From positions 84,372 through 147,009 of the forward strand of contig JAMOPO010000052.1 of the NCBI GenBank assembly GCA_027064425.1: DNA of 62,638 nucleotides, given 5' to 3'. The notes beneath the pieces were generated by a model that worked only from the letters and a program-made list of their open reading frames with translations, did not search any database and was not told the DNA's origin. Positions 8,741 to 16,607 of this stretch are shown here, one piece after another. Every line of letters starts with the position of its first letter. Positions within the stretch are counted from its first letter, which is position 1. The position numbers and the translations under genes were made by a program. This DNA comes from Methanobacteriota archaeon (GTDB lineage: Archaea; JAADCQ01; Methanopyri; Methanopyrales; Methanopyraceae).

Positions 8741-9799
8741 TTGAAACCCGTCACCCTGGTCCGCCCCTCCGGCGAGACCACGGCCAAGAGCCCCGTCGTC
8801 CGCAAGACGCTGCTCGGCGAACTCGCCTCCCGGCTCGAGCGCCGGACGGGCGAGGTCGTGCGCGTGAAGGGACCCCGGCTGATCGTCCGCGGTCACCACG
8901 AGGAGGAGGCCGCGCGGGAGTTCGGGGTTGCCGGCGCCCTCCCGGGCTACGAGGTCAGGCCCAAGCCCTCGGTCATCTTAAAGGCATTTAGGCGGGTGCT
9001 CAAGGACAGCCCGAAGCGCGTGCGGCTCGACGTACGGGTTCACCACGAGGGCATCTCCGGGAAGTCCCTCTACAGCTCCGCCAAGGAGGTGGCGGAGGCC
9101 TCCGGACACACCGTCACCAAGGGCGGCTCCCGCGTGCTCATCGAGGTCTACGACGACGTCGCCTACGTGTGCGGCCCGGAGGAGCCCGGTCCCGAGGGGC
9201 TCCCCGTCGGCACCCAGGGCAGCGCTCTGGTGCTCCTGTCCGGCGGCTTCGACAGCCCCGTGGCCGCCTGGATGGCCATGAGGAGGGGGCTCCAGTGCCG
9301 CGGCCTTCACTTCTTCGTGACCGAGTCCGAGCTCGAGGCGGCGGAGGAGAACGAGAAGATCCTCCGGAGATGGGACCCCGGGTTCGAGCTGCACGTCGAC
9401 GAGTCGCACCGCGAGTTCCTGGAAACGGCCGAGGAGCGGCTCTCCGGCCGGCTCGAGCGCTACCTGTGCGTCGTCTGCAAGATGCGCATGATCGAGCGCG
9501 CCTGCGAGTGGGCCGAGAAGCTGGAGTGCGAGTGCTTGGTGACCGGCGACTCGTTGGGCCAGGTGGCGAGTCAGACGGTGTGGAACCTCCGGCTCGAGGA
9601 GCGAGTGGCGAACCTGCCGGTCTTCCGACCACTTATAGGCATGAACAAGCCCGAGATAGTCCGGTACGGGCGCGACATCGGGGTGCCCCAGCGGGACGCG
9701 GGTCGATGCCCGTTCGTTCCCGACAAGCCGGTCGTCAAGCCCCGGGAGCGGGAGGCACTCCGCGCCTACCGCCGGGTGGTCCAGGGGGAAGGTCGGTAG
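8741..9799 (+). CDS. thiI: ThiI-type tRNA 4-thiouridine sulfurtransferase
   Basis: Adenylates and thiolates tRNA uridine 8. The N-terminal ferredoxin-like/THUMP region spans about residues 1-150. The PP-loop ATP site LLSGGFDSPVAA lies near residue 165. There is no C-terminal rhodanese domain, as in other archaeal ThiI proteins, which use Cys-bound Fe-S chemistry instead; the CVVC pair near residue 245 and a later Cys (GRCPFVP) are candidate ligands. I start at TTG 8741, preceded by GGGGTGG, because it puts the typical N-terminal strand (VTLVRPSGETTAKS) at the beginning. An in-frame start at 8699 would add an unlikely Gly-rich leader. Confidence 0.88.
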   Translation: MKPVTLVRPSGETTAKSPVVRKTLLGELASRLERRTGEVVRVKGPRLIVRGHHEEEAAREFGVAGALPGYEVRPKPSVILKAFRRVLKDSPKRVRLDVRVHHEGISGKSLYSSAKEVAEASGHTVTKGGSRVLIEVYDDVAYVCGPEEPGPEGLPVGTQGSALVLLSGGFDSPVAAWMAMRRGLQCRGLHFFVTESELEAAEENEKILRRWDPGFELHVDESHREFLETAEERLSGRLERYLCVVCKMRMIERACEWAEKLECECLVTGDSLGQVASQTVWNLRLEERVANLPVFRPLIGMNKPEIVRYGRDIGVPQRDAGRCPFVPDKPVVKPREREALRAYRRVVQGEGR

Positions 9800-9857
9800 G
9801 GTTACTAATCCTTCCGGCCCCGGTGGTCTCGCCCGACCCGAGGGGCCTCGCCTGCCC

Positions 9858-10763
9858 ATGGGCGAGGAGTCTCGAGAGCCCGAGGAGCCCAGGCTCGGTG
9901 TCCTGACCCGGCACAAGGTGTCCGATTTCGTTCGGCACGGAGCCATCTCCGTCAGTCCCGACGAGCCGCTGTGGAACGCCCTCAAGGCGATGGTTACGCA
10001 CGACATCTGCGGCGTCGCGGTGATGGATGGGTCGGAGATCGTTGGCGTGTTCGAGGAAGACGACTTGCTCCGCGCGCTTCGAGCGCTCGAGGGCGAGGCG
10101 CTTGCGGCCGAGGTAAGGCGGTTCATGAAGCCCGGCGTGGTGGTCCGGTCGGACGACACGCTGCGAGACGCGATGGTGGAGATGCTGAAGGGTGGGGCCA
10201 CCCGGGCGTTCGTGCGCTCCTCGGGCCTCATCCGCGGTGGTGTGTACGGGGTCATCTCGGCCTCGGATATCGTGCGCGTGCTGACGGGCGACTACCGCGG
10301 AACCCGCGTCCCGAAGACCGACCGGCCCGTGGCGCTGCCCCCGCGCATCAACGCTCTCAGGGCCGCCGGGGACGTGCTGGTTGAGGACATCGTGAAGGCG
10401 TCGCCGCTGACGCTCGACGCCTCGAGCTCCGTGGCTGACGTCGCCCGGCGCATCAGCGAGTCCGGCAGGCGCTACGCGGTCCTGCTCGAGCGCGAGTCTC
10501 CGATCGGGCGCATCGGCGACCGGGACGTGATGGGTGCAACCTTAGACGCGATTTTAGACCGGCGGAACCTGGACGATCTCGCGGCGAGGGACTACCTGCA
10601 AGAGATAGTGACCGCGGCTCCCGACACGCTACTTTCCGAGGCCTTGTGGGAGGTCGTCGACAGGATGTCGGATCGAATATACGTGATCGAAGGTAAGGCT
10701 CTAGTCGGGGTAATACCGCTGATAGATGCCGTTTACACACTGGCCAAGCTGGCGAGTGAGTGA
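9858..10763 (+). CDS. CBS-domain protein (four CBS motifs)
   Basis: Soluble 301-residue protein made of two CBS pairs (about residues 15-145 and 170-300), with typical motifs ending in GV or GVI...DIVR and a final GVIPLIDAVYTLA. CBS pairs bind adenine nucleotides or S-adenosylmethionine and act as energy or metabolite sensors. No attached catalytic domain is visible, so this is a stand-alone sensor. ATG 9858 follows GAGGGGCC. The next gene encodes a FIST sensory protein 55 bases downstream on the same strand, so the two may form a small signalling unit, but this is inference only. Confidence 0.85.
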   Translation: MGEESREPEEPRLGVLTRHKVSDFVRHGAISVSPDEPLWNALKAMVTHDICGVAVMDGSEIVGVFEEDDLLRALRALEGEALAAEVRRFMKPGVVVRSDDTLRDAMVEMLKGGATRAFVRSSGLIRGGVYGVISASDIVRVLTGDYRGTRVPKTDRPVALPPRINALRAAGDVLVEDIVKASPLTLDASSSVADVARRISESGRRYAVLLERESPIGRIGDRDVMGATLDAILDRRNLDDLAARDYLQEIVTAAPDTLLSEALWEVVDRMSDRIYVIEGKALVGVIPLIDAVYTLAKLASE

Positions 10764-10818
10764 ACGCTTCGAAGGAGTCGGCCGGGCGGGAGTGAGGCTG
10801 GTTGAGGGGGAGTGAGCA

Positions 10819-12021
10819 ATGGCTAACCTGGACTGCTGCGTGGTGAGCGGTGACGACCCCAGAGGCGTCGCGGAAGAAACCGTCAGCAGGCTCGGTGATA
10901 GGGCCGACTTCGGGGTCGTCTTCTTTCACGACGTGGATCCCGAGGACGTCGTCTCCGAGCTAAGTCACGGGGTCGAGCGGTTCATCGGCTGCGTGGCCGC
11001 GGAGGGGCACTGGCCGGGGTCGGTTAGGGGACACAGGATCAGCCTACTCGCGCTGAAAACGGGGTGGATGGCGAAGTTCGGCACGGGAGGCTCCACGCAC
11101 CGTGACCTCGGGAGGGCCTCGCGCAGCGCGATGGAGGAGGCTCTCCGTGACCTAGAATTCGACCCCTACGACGTCTCCTACTCGGCGCTGAACCTCAGAG
11201 ACCCCAAGAAGATAGCCACGTATCGGCCCGTCATCGGGATGGCCCTCGTCGACGGGGTCGCGTTCCATAACTCGGGTGGGACGGGGCTGGAGGTCCTCTC
11301 CGGTTTCCAGATCGGGAGCGGGCCGGGCGCCGAGAACGTCCGCACGTTCGGCGCGCTGTCGAGCGACCCGGAGTTCGAGAGCGCTCCGGTGGTATGCGAC
11401 AAGGGGGTCTTCGAGCGCGGGATCGTTTACGCGGCCATCTCTACGTTCCTGAAGGTAGATTGGTCCTCCGCCTCCTCCCTGAAGCCGGTGGCGGAGCTGG
11501 GCACGGTGACCGAGAGCGAGCGGAACGTGATCGTGGAGATCGACGGTAGGCCGGCCGGTGAGGTTTACCTGGAGAAGCTGGAGGAGATCATCGGGGATGG
11601 AGAGGACGTCCCGTGCGGCGGCGAGCACGTTTACAAGGACTTTCCGCCCGTCGGGGTGGCCAGGGTCCTGCCCCCGATCGGTCGGCGGATCACCCCCAGA
11701 ACGCCGCTGGAGGTCACCGAGGATTACATACGAACGGCCGGTTACGTGGTGGAGGGAGAGCGGCTCCTCCTGCTCGAGTTCGAGCGGCGCCCGAACGCGC
11801 CGATGGAGGCGTACCGGGAGTCCCTCAGCTCCGGCGGCGAGCCGCTCGCCTCCGTGCTGGCGACGTGCGCCGGTCGTAAGCCGCTGCGGGAGAAGCTGCC
11901 GGATAGGCACTGCGTGGGCATGTACTCGTTCGGGGAGATCGCTCCGACCGCCGGCTGCAACGAGTTCTACAATCACGCCTCCGTGTGCCTGACGATCTTC
12001 CGAGAGCCCGTGTTCGAGTGA
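10819..12021 (+). CDS. FIST domain sensory protein
   Basis: A 400-residue protein with an N-terminal FIST region (about residues 1-220) and a FIST_C region (about 230-395) ending in GEIAPTAGCNEFYNHASV, the usual end of the domain. FIST modules are predicted small-ligand (possibly amino acid) sensors in signalling proteins. Here no kinase, cyclase or chemotaxis module is attached. ATG 10819 follows GGGGGAGTGA, a strong SD. A second FIST gene of about the same length, broken by one base, lies at 21718-22966. It sits directly after the CBS gene. No membrane segment is present, so it is probably cytoplasmic. Confidence 0.85.
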   Translation: MANLDCCVVSGDDPRGVAEETVSRLGDRADFGVVFFHDVDPEDVVSELSHGVERFIGCVAAEGHWPGSVRGHRISLLALKTGWMAKFGTGGSTHRDLGRASRSAMEEALRDLEFDPYDVSYSALNLRDPKKIATYRPVIGMALVDGVAFHNSGGTGLEVLSGFQIGSGPGAENVRTFGALSSDPEFESAPVVCDKGVFERGIVYAAISTFLKVDWSSASSLKPVAELGTVTESERNVIVEIDGRPAGEVYLEKLEEIIGDGEDVPCGGEHVYKDFPPVGVARVLPPIGRRITPRTPLEVTEDYIRTAGYVVEGERLLLLEFERRPNAPMEAYRESLSSGGEPLASVLATCAGRKPLREKLPDRHCVGMYSFGEIAPTAGCNEFYNHASVCLTIFREPVFE

Positions 12022-12070
12022 CCGGCAAAGTGATAATCCCCGCGGTCCGGGCGGCCCGGGGTCGCGGGCG

Positions 12071-12583
12071 TTGAGGGAGGTGATCCGGGGCCGAGTCTGG
12101 GTCTTCGGTGACAACATCGACACGGATCAGATCATCCCGGGCCGGTACCTGACCACGCAGGACCCGGAGGAGCTGGCGAAGCACGTGATGGAGGGCGCGG
12201 ACCCGGAGTTCCCGGAGAAGGTCCGGGAGGGTGACATCATCGTCGCGGGCCGGAACTTCGGGTGCGGCTCCTCCCGGGAGCACGCGCCGATCGCGCTCAA
12301 GGCGGCGGGGATCGCGTGCGTGGTCGCCGAGTCCTTCGCCCGAATCTTCTACCGGAACGCCGTGAACCTGGGGCTACCCCTGATTACCTGCCCGGGCGTC
12401 GCCGACGCGTTCGAGACGGGGCACGAGGCGGAGGTCCGACTGACCGAGGGCGTGATTCGGAACCTCACGACCGGAGAGGAGCTGGAGGCGAAGCCGCTCC
12501 CGGAGTTCATGATGAGGATCCTCGAGGCGGGCGGGCTGGTTGAGCTGATCCGTGAGCATGGGCCGGAGGCGCTGGAGGGGTGA
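12071..12583 (+). CDS. leuD: 3-isopropylmalate dehydratase / homoaconitase small subunit
   Basis: Swivelling-domain subunit (170 aa) of an aconitase-family hydro-lyase: GDNIDTDQIIPGRYL near residues 14-28 and the active-site GCGSSREHAP near residues 64-73. The substrate-specificity loop after GRYL reads TT (YLTT). In methanogens YLxT-type loops are associated with homoaconitase (HacB, coenzyme B side chain synthesis) and other residues with LeuD, so the HacB role is open. The large subunit is not in this window. TTG 12071 is chosen; GTG 12080 is an alternative. The dehydrogenase gene follows after 4 bases, an operon for leucine or 2-oxosuberate synthesis. Confidence 0.88.
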   Translation: MREVIRGRVWVFGDNIDTDQIIPGRYLTTQDPEELAKHVMEGADPEFPEKVREGDIIVAGRNFGCGSSREHAPIALKAAGIACVVAESFARIFYRNAVNLGLPLITCPGVADAFETGHEAEVRLTEGVIRNLTTGEELEAKPLPEFMMRILEAGGLVELIREHGPEALEG

Positions 12584-12587
12584 TCCC

Positions 12588-13595
12588 GTGTACGAGATCG
12601 CGGTGGTGCCCGGGGACGGGATCGGCCCCGAGGTCATCGAGGCCGCTCTTCACGTGATCGACCCCCTGATCGACGCCGAGTTCGTGGAGTGCGAGGCGGG
12701 TGACGAGTGCGCGGAGAAGCGCGGCGATCCGCTGCCCGAGGAGACGCTGGAGACCTGCCGCGAGGCCGACGCGGTGCTGTTCGGGGCCGCCGGTGAGACC
12801 GCGGCCGACGTCATCGTCCGCCTGCGGCAGGAGCTGGACCTGTACGCGAACGTTCGGCCCGTCCGCGGCTTTGAGGGCCTGCGGGAGCTCACGGGCGAGC
12901 CGTACGTGCGCGACGACGTCGACCTCGTGATCGTGCGCGAGAACACGGAGGGCCTGTACTCCGGCGTGGAGGGGCGCTTCCGGGACGCTGCCTACACGCT
13001 GAGGATCATCACGGAGGAGGGCGCCAGGCGGATCGCGGAGATCGCGTGCGACATCGCCGAGGACCGCGGCGCCGACACGGTGACCTGCGTGCACAAGGCG
13101 AACGTGATGCGGGAAACGTGCGGCCTATTCCGGGACGTCTGCAAGGAGGTCGTCGAGGAGCGGGGCCTGAAGTTCGAGGAATACTACGTGGACGCCGCCG
13201 CCATGTTCCTGATCACCGAGCCCGAGCGCTTCGACGTGATGGTCACGCCGAACATGTTCGGCGACATCCTCTCGGACGAGGCCGCGGCACTCGTCGGCGG
13301 ACTGGGGCTGGCGCCGAGCGCGAACCTGGGTGAGGAGCACGCGCTGTTCGAGCCGGTGCACGGGTCCGCGCCCGACATCGCCGGCAAGGGCATCGCCAAC
13401 CCCATCGCCGCCATCCTCTCCGCCGCCATGATGCTCGAGTGGCTCGGGGAGAAGGAGGCGGCGGAGGCCGTCTGGGAGGCCGTCGGCGACGCCATCCGGG
13501 AGAGGTGCGTGACCCCTGACCTGGGCGGAGACAAGCGGACGATGGAGGTTGCCGAGTTCATCCGTGAGCGGGCGCTCAGCCGGGTCGAGAGCTAG
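12588..13595 (+). CDS. leuB: 3-isopropylmalate / homoisocitrate-type dehydrogenase
   Basis: Beta-decarboxylating dehydrogenase acting after the hydro-lyase encoded just upstream. Motifs: VVPGDGIGPEV at residues 6-16, NVRP near 88, RENTEGLYSGVEG near 118, the metal-binding GDILSDEAA near 225, and the cofactor region PVHGSAPDIAGKG near 265. GTG 12588 is preceded by GGAGGGGTG, which overlaps the leuD stop, so I use it instead of a longer frame from 12552. The enzyme could be LeuB (leucine) or AksF (coenzyme B); sequence inspection alone does not decide. The end overlaps a small convergent gene by 20 bases. Confidence 0.9.
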   Translation: MYEIAVVPGDGIGPEVIEAALHVIDPLIDAEFVECEAGDECAEKRGDPLPEETLETCREADAVLFGAAGETAADVIVRLRQELDLYANVRPVRGFEGLRELTGEPYVRDDVDLVIVRENTEGLYSGVEGRFRDAAYTLRIITEEGARRIAEIACDIAEDRGADTVTCVHKANVMRETCGLFRDVCKEVVEERGLKFEEYYVDAAAMFLITEPERFDVMVTPNMFGDILSDEAAALVGGLGLAPSANLGEEHALFEPVHGSAPDIAGKGIANPIAAILSAAMMLEWLGEKEAAEAVWEAVGDAIRERCVTPDLGGDKRTMEVAEFIRERALSRVES

Positions 13596-13881
13596 CCCCG
13601 CCGGCTCCCCCGGCCCTCCCTTTCCCACCCCCGGTCACGCCCTGTGAGGACTCACCGCTTCCCGTCACACCGACGTCCTTCACGTTCGTCCTGCCCGCTA
13701 TCTGCGAGGGTGAGAGCGGGTGGGGCTTCCTGTGCTCCAGCTCCGGGGGCAGCTTCACGACCTCCCGCGACCGCTTCTCCTCGATCTCTTTCTTGACGGG
13801 TGAAACGCTGATGAACCCGGCCGCGGCACCCACCAGGAACCCGAAGGCGGCGACCAGCTTCAGGAGCGTGTGCGTGCTCAT
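13576..13881 (-). CDS. small hypothetical protein with N-terminal membrane/signal segment
   Basis: An unrecognised 101-residue protein. Residues 5-30 (TLLKLVAAFGFLVGAAAGF) form one hydrophobic helix that could be a signal peptide or anchor. The remainder is polar with a Gly/Ser-rich C-terminus that looks disordered. It fills the only space between leuB and the next + strand gene, supporting it as a real gene; its 3' end overlaps leuB by 20 bases tail to tail. ATG 13881 is preferred, with GTG 13893 as an alternative. The low-complexity tail and lack of recognised homologues keep confidence moderate. Confidence 0.5.
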   Translation of the reverse strand: MSTHTLLKLVAAFGFLVGAAAGFISVSPVKKEIEEKRSREVVKLPPELEHRKPHPLSPSQIAGRTNVKDVGVTGSGESSQGVTGGGKGRAGGAGGASSRPG

Positions 13882-13907
13882 CCTCCCGATCACCCGGGGT
13901 CCCGCTC

Positions 13908-14618
13908 ATGCCGTCCGTCAAAATGACCATCGGGGCCCGCGGGGCCGCGGAGGCCGCGCTCAACGATGACGTCGTGATCATCGTGGACGTCGTCAACACC
14001 TCCTCCGCCGCCGAGGTCGCCCTCCGGGGCGGCGCCGTGGCCGTGATCGGGGCGGCCCCCGACCGCGCCTACGAGGTGCTGGTGAAGAAGCGGGCCACGA
14101 AGTACCCGTTCGCGGACACCCCGAAGGGCGTCGACCCGGTGGAGCGCGGCCGCGAGGCCGGAAAGATCGCGCTGGAAAACGACACCGAGGTCGTCCTGGT
14201 CGTGGACGGTGGCGAGGAGAACGCCAGCATGGCCGCGCAGGGCGTGGAGGAGGTGGGGGCCGAAATCGCCGAGATCGTCCCCAACGCGGGACCGCGCATC
14301 AAGGACGTGGTCGACCTGTCCGACCGAGTCTTCCTCTTCGCCACCGCGACGGGCGGCACGCTGTACGACGTGGCCCGCACGCACGGGGCGCCCGCCGTCA
14401 CCTTCGGGACGGTCGTGCGGCGCTCCCTTATCCGGGCGTGCGCGGAGCGGGCCATCCGGCTCGCTGAGCGCCACAACGCCGGGATCTCCGTCGTCGTCTC
14501 CTCCATCTTCGCCCCCGAGGACCTCGACGCGGGCGCCAGGATTTTCGAAGAGGTGTGCAAGATCATCACTGAGGGCGTCTGCGAGGAGCGGTTCGAGGAG
14601 GTCGTCAGCTCGCTTTAG
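13908..14618 (+). CDS. conserved archaeal protein (ComB-like N-terminus?)
   Basis: A 236-residue soluble alpha/beta protein. The N-terminal strand-loop [20 protein letters not shown] is reminiscent of the DVLRAST segment of 2-phosphosulfolactate phosphatase (ComB, coenzyme M synthesis), and VVDGGEEN and [11 protein letters not shown] later could be ligand loops. The match is weak, so I do not assign ComB. ATG 13908 follows GGGGTCCC at good spacing. The gene lies 11 bases upstream of trpB on the same strand, so they are probably co-transcribed. Composition is ordinary for the window, with no sign of transfer. Confidence 0.6.
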   Translation: MPSVKMTIGARGAAEAALNDDVVIIVDVVNTSSAAEVALRGGAVAVIGAAPDRAYEVLVKKRATKYPFADTPKGVDPVERGREAGKIALENDTEVVLVVDGGEENASMAAQGVEEVGAEIAEIVPNAGPRIKDVVDLSDRVFLFATATGGTLYDVARTHGAPAVTFGTVVRRSLIRACAERAIRLAERHNAGISVVVSSIFAPEDLDAGARIFEEVCKIITEGVCEERFEEVVSSL

Positions 14619-14629
14619 GGGGACTCGGG

Positions 14630-15838
14630 TTGGGTTACATCGACAAGTACCCGGACGAGAACGGCTACTTCGGCGAGTACGGCGGCCGGTTCGTGCCCGA
14701 GACGCTCATGCCCGCGCTCGAGGAGCTGGAGGACGCGTTCAGGGAGGCGCGTGAGGATCCCGGCTTCTGGGAGGAGCTCGAGGAGTTGTGGAGGAAGTAC
14801 GCGGGCCGGCCGACCCCTCTTTACTACGCCAGGAACCTGTCCCGCCGGCTCGGGGTGAAGGTGTACCTCAAGCGGGAGGACCTCGTGCACGGGGGCGCGC
14901 ATAAGCTCAACAACACGCTGGGCCAGGCCCTGCTGGCCGATCGAATGGGCAAGGATCGGCTCATCGCCGAGACGGGTGCGGGTCAGCACGGTCTCGCCAC
15001 GGCGATGGCGGGCGCGGCCCTGGGCAAGAAGGTCGAGATCTACATGGGCGCGGTGGACGTGAAGAGGCAGAGGCACAACGTGTTCAGGATGGAGCTGATG
15101 GGGGCCAAGGTTCACCCCGTCAAGTCCGGAACGCAGACGCTGAAGGATGCCATCAACGAGGCCCTCCGGGACTGGATCACGAACTTGGAGACCACGCACT
15201 ACCTCCTCGGCTCCGTCGTGGGCCCGCACCCGTACCCCTGGATGGTCCGCGAGTTCCAGCGCGTAATCGGCCGGGAGACCAAGCAGCAGATCCAGGAGCT
15301 GGAGGGGGGCCTGCCGGACGCGATCGTGGCCTGCACGGGCGGCGGCAGCAACTCGATCGGGATCTTCTACGACTTCCTGGACGACGAGGAGGTCGCCCTG
15401 TACGCCGTCGAGGCCGCGGGTAAAGGGCTGGACACCGGGGAGCACGCGGCCTCCCTGTGCGCGGGCAAGACCGGCGTCCTGCACGGGTGCCGGACCAAGG
15501 TTCTGCAGGACGAGAACGGGCAGATCAAGACCACGCACAGCATCGCGCCGGGTCTCGACTACCCCGGGGTCGGCCCCGAGCTGGCGTTCCTGGTCGACGA
15601 GGGCCGCGTCATCGCGGACGCGGTCACCGATGAGGAGGCGCTCAAAGGCTTCGTGATGCTCAACGAAACCGAGGGCATCCTGCCGGCGCTTGAGTCCGCG
15701 CACGCGATTTATTACGTCAAGAAGCTGGTGGACCGGGGCGAGCTGGACCACGGCGACGTCGTGGTCGTCAACCTGTCTGGCCGCGGGGATAAGGACGTGA
15801 AGATCGCGGCGAGGGAGCTGGGCGTGTCCATCGACTAG
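14630..15838 (+). CDS. trpB: tryptophan synthase beta subunit
   Basis: PLP enzyme joining indole and serine to tryptophan. The N-terminal [19 protein letters not shown], the PLP lysine in GGAHKLNN near residue 87, GAGQHG near 113, and the phosphate-binding GGGSNSIG near 235 are all present. The length (402 aa) and features fit the TrpB1 type that normally pairs with TrpA, not the longer TrpB2. No trpA or other trp gene is adjacent in this window. The TTG start is preceded by AGGGGGA. It ends four bases from the convergent V4R gene. Confidence 0.96.
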   Translation: MGYIDKYPDENGYFGEYGGRFVPETLMPALEELEDAFREAREDPGFWEELEELWRKYAGRPTPLYYARNLSRRLGVKVYLKREDLVHGGAHKLNNTLGQALLADRMGKDRLIAETGAGQHGLATAMAGAALGKKVEIYMGAVDVKRQRHNVFRMELMGAKVHPVKSGTQTLKDAINEALRDWITNLETTHYLLGSVVGPHPYPWMVREFQRVIGRETKQQIQELEGGLPDAIVACTGGGSNSIGIFYDFLDDEEVALYAVEAAGKGLDTGEHAASLCAGKTGVLHGCRTKVLQDENGQIKTTHSIAPGLDYPGVGPELAFLVDEGRVIADAVTDEEALKGFVMLNETEGILPALESAHAIYYVKKLVDRGELDHGDVVVVNLSGRGDKDVKIAARELGVSID

Positions 15839-15841
15839 ACT

Positions 15842-16228
15842 TCACTTGGGCCTGATCCGGAACTCGCAGTGGTCGTCCCCCGCCAGCCGGCAGCGCTCCT
15901 CGCTGACCTCCATCTCGGTCTCGTAGTACAGCTCCGCGAGCCTGCGGAAGAGCGCCGCCTCAAACCGACACGCCGGGGAACCCTCCACGTCGATGTCCGG
16001 GTTCTCCTCGTAGAAGTCCGCCGTGACCGTGGTCTCCACCCGGACCACGATCTCCTCCACGCTGCCGCCGCTCTTCTTCACCTCGATGTCCACGCCGTCC
16101 ATTCCGAGGCCCTCGAGCGTTTCAATCAGCTCGTCAATGGAGTCCCAGCCTTTCCGGAAGATAATCTCGGCGAACTCCTCACCCTTCTCCTCCGACTCCT
16201 CCTCCAGCTCGTCAAACGACAGCTTCAA
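15842..16228 (-). CDS. V4R (4-vinyl reductase-like) domain protein
   Basis: A 128-residue protein whose C-terminus (CRLAGDDHCEFRI) has the Cys-x6-Cys pattern ending many V4R domains, which bind small hydrocarbons or metals in signalling and photosynthesis-related proteins. The N-terminal half is acidic and helical. Start: TTG 16228, with GGGGTG eight bases upstream on this strand; a longer frame to 16300 would run through mptD. Only 13 bases separate this start from the divergent mptD start, so its promoter must lie within mptD. The family assignment is tentative. Confidence 0.65.
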   Translation of the reverse strand: MKLSFDELEEESEEKGEEFAEIIFRKGWDSIDELIETLEGLGMDGVDIEVKKSGGSVEEIVVRVETTVTADFYEENPDIDVEGSPACRFEAALFRRLAELYYETEMEVSEERCRLAGDDHCEFRIRPK

Positions 16229-16241
16229 GGGGGCGCACCCC
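16229..16241. promoter_or_regulatory. 13-base divergent SD near-palindrome between V4R gene and mptD
   Basis: The sequence GGGGGCGCACCCC fills the whole space between TTG (16228, minus strand) and GTG (16242, plus strand). Read on the plus strand it gives GGGGG as the mptD SD. Read on the minus strand it gives GGGGTG for the V4R gene. Both have normal spacing. Transcripts of the two genes must therefore overlap at their 5' ends. Confidence 0.65.
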
Positions 16242-16607
16242 GTGCGGTACTTCGAGAATATTACGGACCGGGAGCGCGCCATCTTCGAGGCCGGCATCAC
16301 CCTCGGCGCGATCTATCATCAATTCTCCGGTACGCCGGTATCGCCGGAGACGGCGGACGAGGTGGCGCGGTGCATCGAGCGCGCCGCGGAGCTGCAGCCC
16401 TGCGTCGAGCGGGCCGAGGTGGACATCGAGGTGGAGGAGAACGACACCGACAACTACGGCGGGTACACCGAGGTCTCGGGCCGCAACCTCCGCGTTCGCC
16501 TGGTCACCAGGTGCGGGGACTGGGAGGCCGTGGCCCGGCTGGAGTTCGTCGAGGAGCTCAACTACCCGCTGATGTGGATCGAGGAGGTCAGGAGGGTGCG
16601 CGATTGA
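16242..16607 (+). CDS. mptD: 7,8-dihydroneopterin aldolase, archaeal MptD type
   Basis: Makes 6-hydroxymethyl-7,8-dihydropterin for tetrahydromethanopterin synthesis. The 121-residue length and the N-terminal pattern DRERAIFEAGITLGAIYHQFSGTP match the archaeal MptD (former DUF372) family, with a conserved C-terminal segment LNYPLMWIEEV. GTG 16242 has AAGGGGGC eight bases upstream; longer frames would run antisense through the V4R gene. The stop overlaps the TTG of the next gene (TTGA at 16604-16607). A methanogen-essential pterin gene in this context fits the organism. Confidence 0.88.
   Translation: MRYFENITDRERAIFEAGITLGAIYHQFSGTPVSPETADEVARCIERAAELQPCVERAEVDIEVEENDTDNYGGYTEVSGRNLRVRLVTRCGDWEAVARLEFVEELNYPLMWIEEVRRVRD

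Noticed and set aside
8978-10255. 425-codon open frame antisense to thiI and the CBS gene
   Set aside because: Composition (Leu/Gly/His/Pro/Ala-rich) is typical of antisense frames in GC-rich DNA; both sense genes have clear family motifs.
12071-13595. Assigning the leuD/leuB pair firmly to leucine synthesis
   Set aside because: Methanogens carry paralogues for coenzyme B synthesis, and the YLTT loop leans toward homoaconitase; the sequence alone does not settle it.
15869-16603. 5' extension of the TmcAL-like frame upstream of 16604
   Set aside because: It runs antisense through the V4R gene and across mptD; TTG 16604 with AGGAGGGTG is at the family N-terminus.
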